Shown here: piece after piece, positions 28,608 to 30,778 of the stretch
Numbering within the stretch: the stretch's first letter is position 1
Layout: the number at the start of each line of letters is the position of its first letter
Virus record (IMG/VR): IMGVR_UViG_3300004460_000348
Location: 1 to 30,778 of that record
Length of the DNA: 30,778 nucleotides
Strand: one strand, 5' to 3'
DNA from: a virus
Translations under genes and position numbers: made by a program
Notes under the pieces: model-generated
What the model was told of the DNA's origin: nothing
Seen by the model: only the letters and a program-made list of their open reading frames with translations
Database searches by the model: none

Positions 28608-29119
28608 TTTTGAGTTGTCTTTTCGAATTTAATTTCAAACGTCAATCCAGTGATTTCGGTTAAGTCCTTTGCAATCATTTCAAGCACCTTGTCATTGATG
28701 ACATTGTCGGTGATAAGCTTTGGTTTCAAACCACGTTGCTTGATGTTCGAAGCAATCGCAAAAGCGTGTGACATTTCAAGTCCTTTCCATTCTTGGATTG
28801 CCTTCGCCATGTTGTAAGACACACCCGGATAACGAAACGAAAAAGCGCTTGCGTGATTGACAGCGATTCCGTTCACACCTTGGTCAACGAACTTGTAGTA
28901 ATCGTCCGCCTGAATTTCAAATGACAAGGCACCAGTCGGAAAGTACACCACCGATTGCGCAAGCGCACCAGTGTTCATTGCATTCTTTTGAATGTATTCA
29001 CGAAGGTCAGCGGTTACTTTGTTACCAACGTTTAGAATGAATTTTTCATAGACGTTTTTCGGTTGTTCAGCTTCGGCAACCGACACCCCGAATTCTTCAA
29101 GGAAATCAAAGTCAGCCAT
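28598..29119 (-). CDS. HK97 gp10-like tail component/neck protein
   Basis: A 173-residue protein. The central section has NTGALAQSVVYFPTGALSFE followed by YYKFVDQGVNGI, the strand-turn-strand with FVxxGVxG that marks HK97 gp10-type tail-completion proteins. A helical C-terminus with basic residues (IKQRGLKPKLITDNVI) follows. It starts one base after the stop of the frameshifted chaperone product, so translation is tightly linked. It would act in the head-tail junction or tail completion. The fold call is by pattern. Confidence 0.72.
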   Translation of the reverse strand: MADFDFLEEFGVSVAEAEQPKNVYEKFILNVGNKVTADLREYIQKNAMNTGALAQSVVYFPTGALSFEIQADDYYKFVDQGVNGIAVNHASAFSFRYPGVSYNMAKAIQEWKGLEMSHAFAIASNIKQRGLKPKLITDNVINDKVLEMIAKDLTEITGLTFEIKFEKTTQKWQ

Positions 29120-29120
29120 G

Positions 29121-29896
29121 TCAACGTTGTTTGTTTAATATGTATTCTTGTTCGTCTTTCAGCTTCAAGTAATTCATCCAGAACAATGTCTTCACATACG
29201 GTTGTTTAGTGATTGCGTCAATGCTTGTTCCAAGTTCTTGTCCAAGTCGCTGAAGTATTCTTGTCCATGTGAACCATTCGTTGTCTTCAAGTTCGCCATT
29301 GCGTTCCGTTGATTCATCATTGTCCGAATCGTCTGGATTGCTAACATAGCGTCGTTCCGCTTCAATGATTCGCGCAAAAAAAAACCGAAGAAGTTCATGA
29401 ATTCTTCGCCGTCGAATTGTTCCTTGAAAGCTTTGTATCGTTTCTCGTTCGGATTCAACACACGACCACGGTCATCTTCTTGACAGTATTCCATTCCTTC
29501 TTCGACATAGCAAATAGCAAGCGCTTGAACTGGATCACTTGCGACGTCTTCGATTAGTTTCAAGTCAATGATTTGCCCGGTTGAAATCAAACGGAAATCT
29601 TTTTCAAAGATGTAACGCTGACCGTTGACCGTCACTTCACCAAGCGGTTCGGCGTAATTGTAATTCGCAATCATTCGCGTCAAGTGACCAGACAACCGCT
29701 GAACGTCTTCGATTGCAAGTTGCTTGACCTTGTTGACCTTCATTCCTGAAAAGATTGCGATAAGCTGACATTGAAAGTCAAGCATTTGAAACAATTCATC
29801 GTTTTGCTTTTCCTTGATGACTTCAGCCAACATCAACCATTTGACAAGCTGGTCAGGTTTGCATTCGTGAATCGAAGCTGGTAGTTTTATTTTCAT
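29121..29896 (-). CDS. Tail assembly chaperone, long form made by -1 frameshift
   Basis: Reading 29896 to the T tract in frame 0, then slipping back one base at T_TTT_TTT (29384-29378), opens 85 more codons to the TGA at 29121. That stop is one base before the gp10-like start. Total length is 258 residues. The extension has good protein character: an acidic linker, then the helical block EWFTWTRILQRLGQELG and LFWMNYLKLKDEQEY. It resembles the second tail-chaperone domain of Bacteroidota phages. Lambda gpG/gpGT work the same way: the long form recruits tail tube subunits to the tape measure. The alternative is a homopolymer length error that makes this the only real gene. Confidence 0.72.
29192..29896 (-). 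CDS. Tail assembly chaperone, short form (frame 0)
   Basis: A 234-residue helical protein, coupled by ATGA to the end of terL. Its shared N-terminal ~173 residues (starts MKIKLPASIHECKPDQLVKW, with LDFQCQLIAIFSGMKVNKVK) fit a lambda gpG-like chaperone that coats the tape measure during tail assembly. After the T9 tract at 29376-29384 the frame-0 end is 61 residues, Met/Asn/Gln-rich and less protein-like than the -1 frame. I take the ATG at 29896, not the in-frame one at 29950, which lies within terL. Confidence 0.75.
   Translation of the reverse strand: MKIKLPASIHECKPDQLVKWLMLAEVIKEKQNDELFQMLDFQCQLIAIFSGMKVNKVKQLAIEDVQRLSGHLTRMIANYNYAEPLGEVTVNGQRYIFEKDFRLISTGQIIDLKLIEDVASDPVQALAICYVEEGMEYCQEDDRGRVLNPNEKRYKAFKEQFDGEEFMNFFGFFLRESLKRNDAMLAIQTIRTMMNQRNAMANLKTTNGSHGQEYFSDLDKNLEQALTQSLNNRM
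29378..29384 (-). promoter_or_regulatory. Slippery heptamer T_TTT_TTT for -1 frameshifting
   Basis: The minus strand has nine T (29384-29376) placed so that frame 0 reads GGT TTT TTT TTG. The heptamer T_TTT_TTT is in the exact phase needed for a -1 slip of both ribosome-bound tRNAs. The -1 frame stays open until 29121. I see only a weak hairpin downstream (AGCG-GAACGA-CGCT), so stimulation by RNA structure is not evident. Confidence 0.7.
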
Positions 29897-30778
29897 ATTC
29901 TCAAAGTGTTGTATTTCCCTTTCGACTTGTTGTTCTTCATGGAATTCCACGCAAGCGCCAACGACATCACGCCGTCGTCGTGTAGTCCAGTCGGTGCGCT
30001 ATATTGAACGTTCCTTGTTTTCGGATTGTAAATATAAGTAAATGATTCCAATTCGTCAAGCAACCATTTCACATCGTTGACACGAATCGATTGTTGTTCG
30101 AACGAAAGCGCAAGGTCTTCAATCAATATCGGTTTCGACTTCGATGTGGTCACGAATGGAACGACCTTGTTCCGCAATGTATTTTGAAGCATTTCGAAGA
30201 ACACGTCACCTTGGTTGTTAACTTCGACCGTAGTGATTGCGTTGAACTGACGAATCAAGTTCGCCACCTTGTCAATGATTCGCGACCAGTCATCATGACG
30301 CCAGCGTTCAACATGAACCATGTGACCGTGTTCGTTCAGGATTGTCAGCACCGTGTAATCGTCAGCGCGTCCGATGTCAAGACCGCCATACATTCGCGAT
30401 GTGCGTTCACCTTGACCGATACACGACGACACACCCTTGAATAAGCCACCAGCGTTGTCCATGAATTCGGCAAGGTATTCTTGACGGAACACATGGTCAG
30501 GCAATGACCGCTTGCGTTCTTCAAGTTCCTTCGGATCAATCATCGGATTGTCGAACGAAGTGAAATGGAAATAACGATAACGGTCGTCGTAGTTTTGCTG
30601 AAGACACACCCGGTGAAAATGATTCTTTCCTTTCGGCGTTGAAATGAAGATGACCTTCTTTCCTTTGACCAAGACCGTAGCCGACAATACTTCGTCCCAA
30701 AGTTCAGGACGTGTGAACGCGAATTCATCGACCACCATGTAGTCGAATGTGTTTCCACGAATGTTGTCTGGTCGTTCA
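29893..30778 (-). CDS. terL: Terminase large subunit, C-terminal part (begins at left end of window)
   Basis: This is the second part of TerL, entering at the window edge as ERPDNIRGN. The Walker B motif VVDEFAF lies at whole-protein residues about 121-127, followed by the coupling motif FISTPKGKNHF. The nuclease domain starts with MYGGLDIGRADDYTVL (Asp240 the first metal ligand), continues with ITTVEVNNQG, and ends with LHDDGVMSLALAW carrying the last acidic cluster. This RNase H-like domain cuts the concatemer. The stop at 29893 overlaps the chaperone start (ATGA). All catalytic residues expected are present. With positions 1-317 it forms a 400-residue enzyme. Confidence 0.95.
   Translation of the reverse strand, partial: ERPDNIRGNTFDYMVVDEFAFTRPELWDEVLSATVLVKGKKVIFISTPKGKNHFHRVCLQQNYDDRYRYFHFTSFDNPMIDPKELEERKRSLPDHVFRQEYLAEFMDNAGGLFKGVSSCIGQGERTSRMYGGLDIGRADDYTVLTILNEHGHMVHVERWRHDDWSRIIDKVANLIRQFNAITTVEVNNQGDVFFEMLQNTLRNKVVPFVTTSKSKPILIEDLALSFEQQSIRVNDVKWLLDELESFTYIYNPKTRNVQYSAPTGLHDDGVMSLALAWNSMKNNKSKGKYNTLRI

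Noticed and set aside
29376-29384. The T9 tract as a sequencing error that breaks one gene
   Set aside because: Not excluded, but the exact slippery phase, the open -1 frame ending one base before the next gene, and the known two-product rule for this gene position make frameshifting the better explanation.
1-30778. CRISPR arrays, tRNA genes, insertion sequences, integrase or attachment sites
   Set aside because: I found no regular spaced repeats, no tRNA-like cloverleaf, no transposase or integrase motifs and no terminal direct repeats.

Overview
The window is one tailed-phage genome, almost certainly complete and circular as assembled. Its two ends fall inside the large terminase gene. The N-terminal part (Walker A GRQFGKT) runs off the left end on the minus strand, the C-terminal part (Walker B VVDEFAF and the nuclease domain) enters from the right end, and the split codon GG|T joins in frame to give a 400-residue TerL. 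The host is probably a member of the Bacteroidota, perhaps a flavobacterium. The reasons are a VirE-N/BT4734-type primase-helicase, a DUF3127-type SSB-like protein, a DUF6712-type head-tail protein, promoter-like sequences of the TTG-N17-23-TAnnTTTG type, and weak Shine-Dalgarno sequences. The long tape measure protein and lack of sheath or contractile-baseplate genes suggest a siphovirus. I see no integrase and no clear lysogeny switch, so a virulent lifestyle is the simpler reading.

All genes but one are on the minus strand, so transcription runs right to left. In that order: TerL (29896 to the right end, continuing at 317-1); two tail assembly chaperone products made by a probable -1 frameshift at a T9 tract (29121-29896); a gp10-like protein, two large tail proteins and the tape measure (22369-29119); then, after a single plus-strand Stealth-like gene (21738-22400), prohead protease, scaffold, major capsid, small structural proteins, portal and connectors (15022-21711); a lysis cassette of holin, amidase and a candidate single-gene spanin (13358-14851); and a metallophosphatase (12324-13358).

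A 195-base control region (12129-12323) carries promoter-like, operator-like and DnaA-box-like repeats. It leads a string of small ATGA-coupled genes, a DNA methyltransferase and a DnaA-C-like protein (10029-12128). A second non-coding region (9671-10028) has a terminator, an inverted repeat and a C10 tract. Then come the primase-helicase, a second methyltransferase, a PD-(D/E)XK nuclease, ERF annealing protein, exonuclease, SSB-like protein, a sigma-like factor, an acyltransferase, a glycosyltransferase, a HAD phosphatase and TerS (304-9670), returning to TerL.

The genes make up a full self-contained replication-recombination module, a virion module and a lysis module. The least routine content is the tail-chaperone frameshift, the candidate u-spanin, the repeat-loaded control region, the set of glycan-active accessory genes, and an apparent total lack of GGCC sites. 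All family calls were made by eye from motifs and gene order; no search was run.
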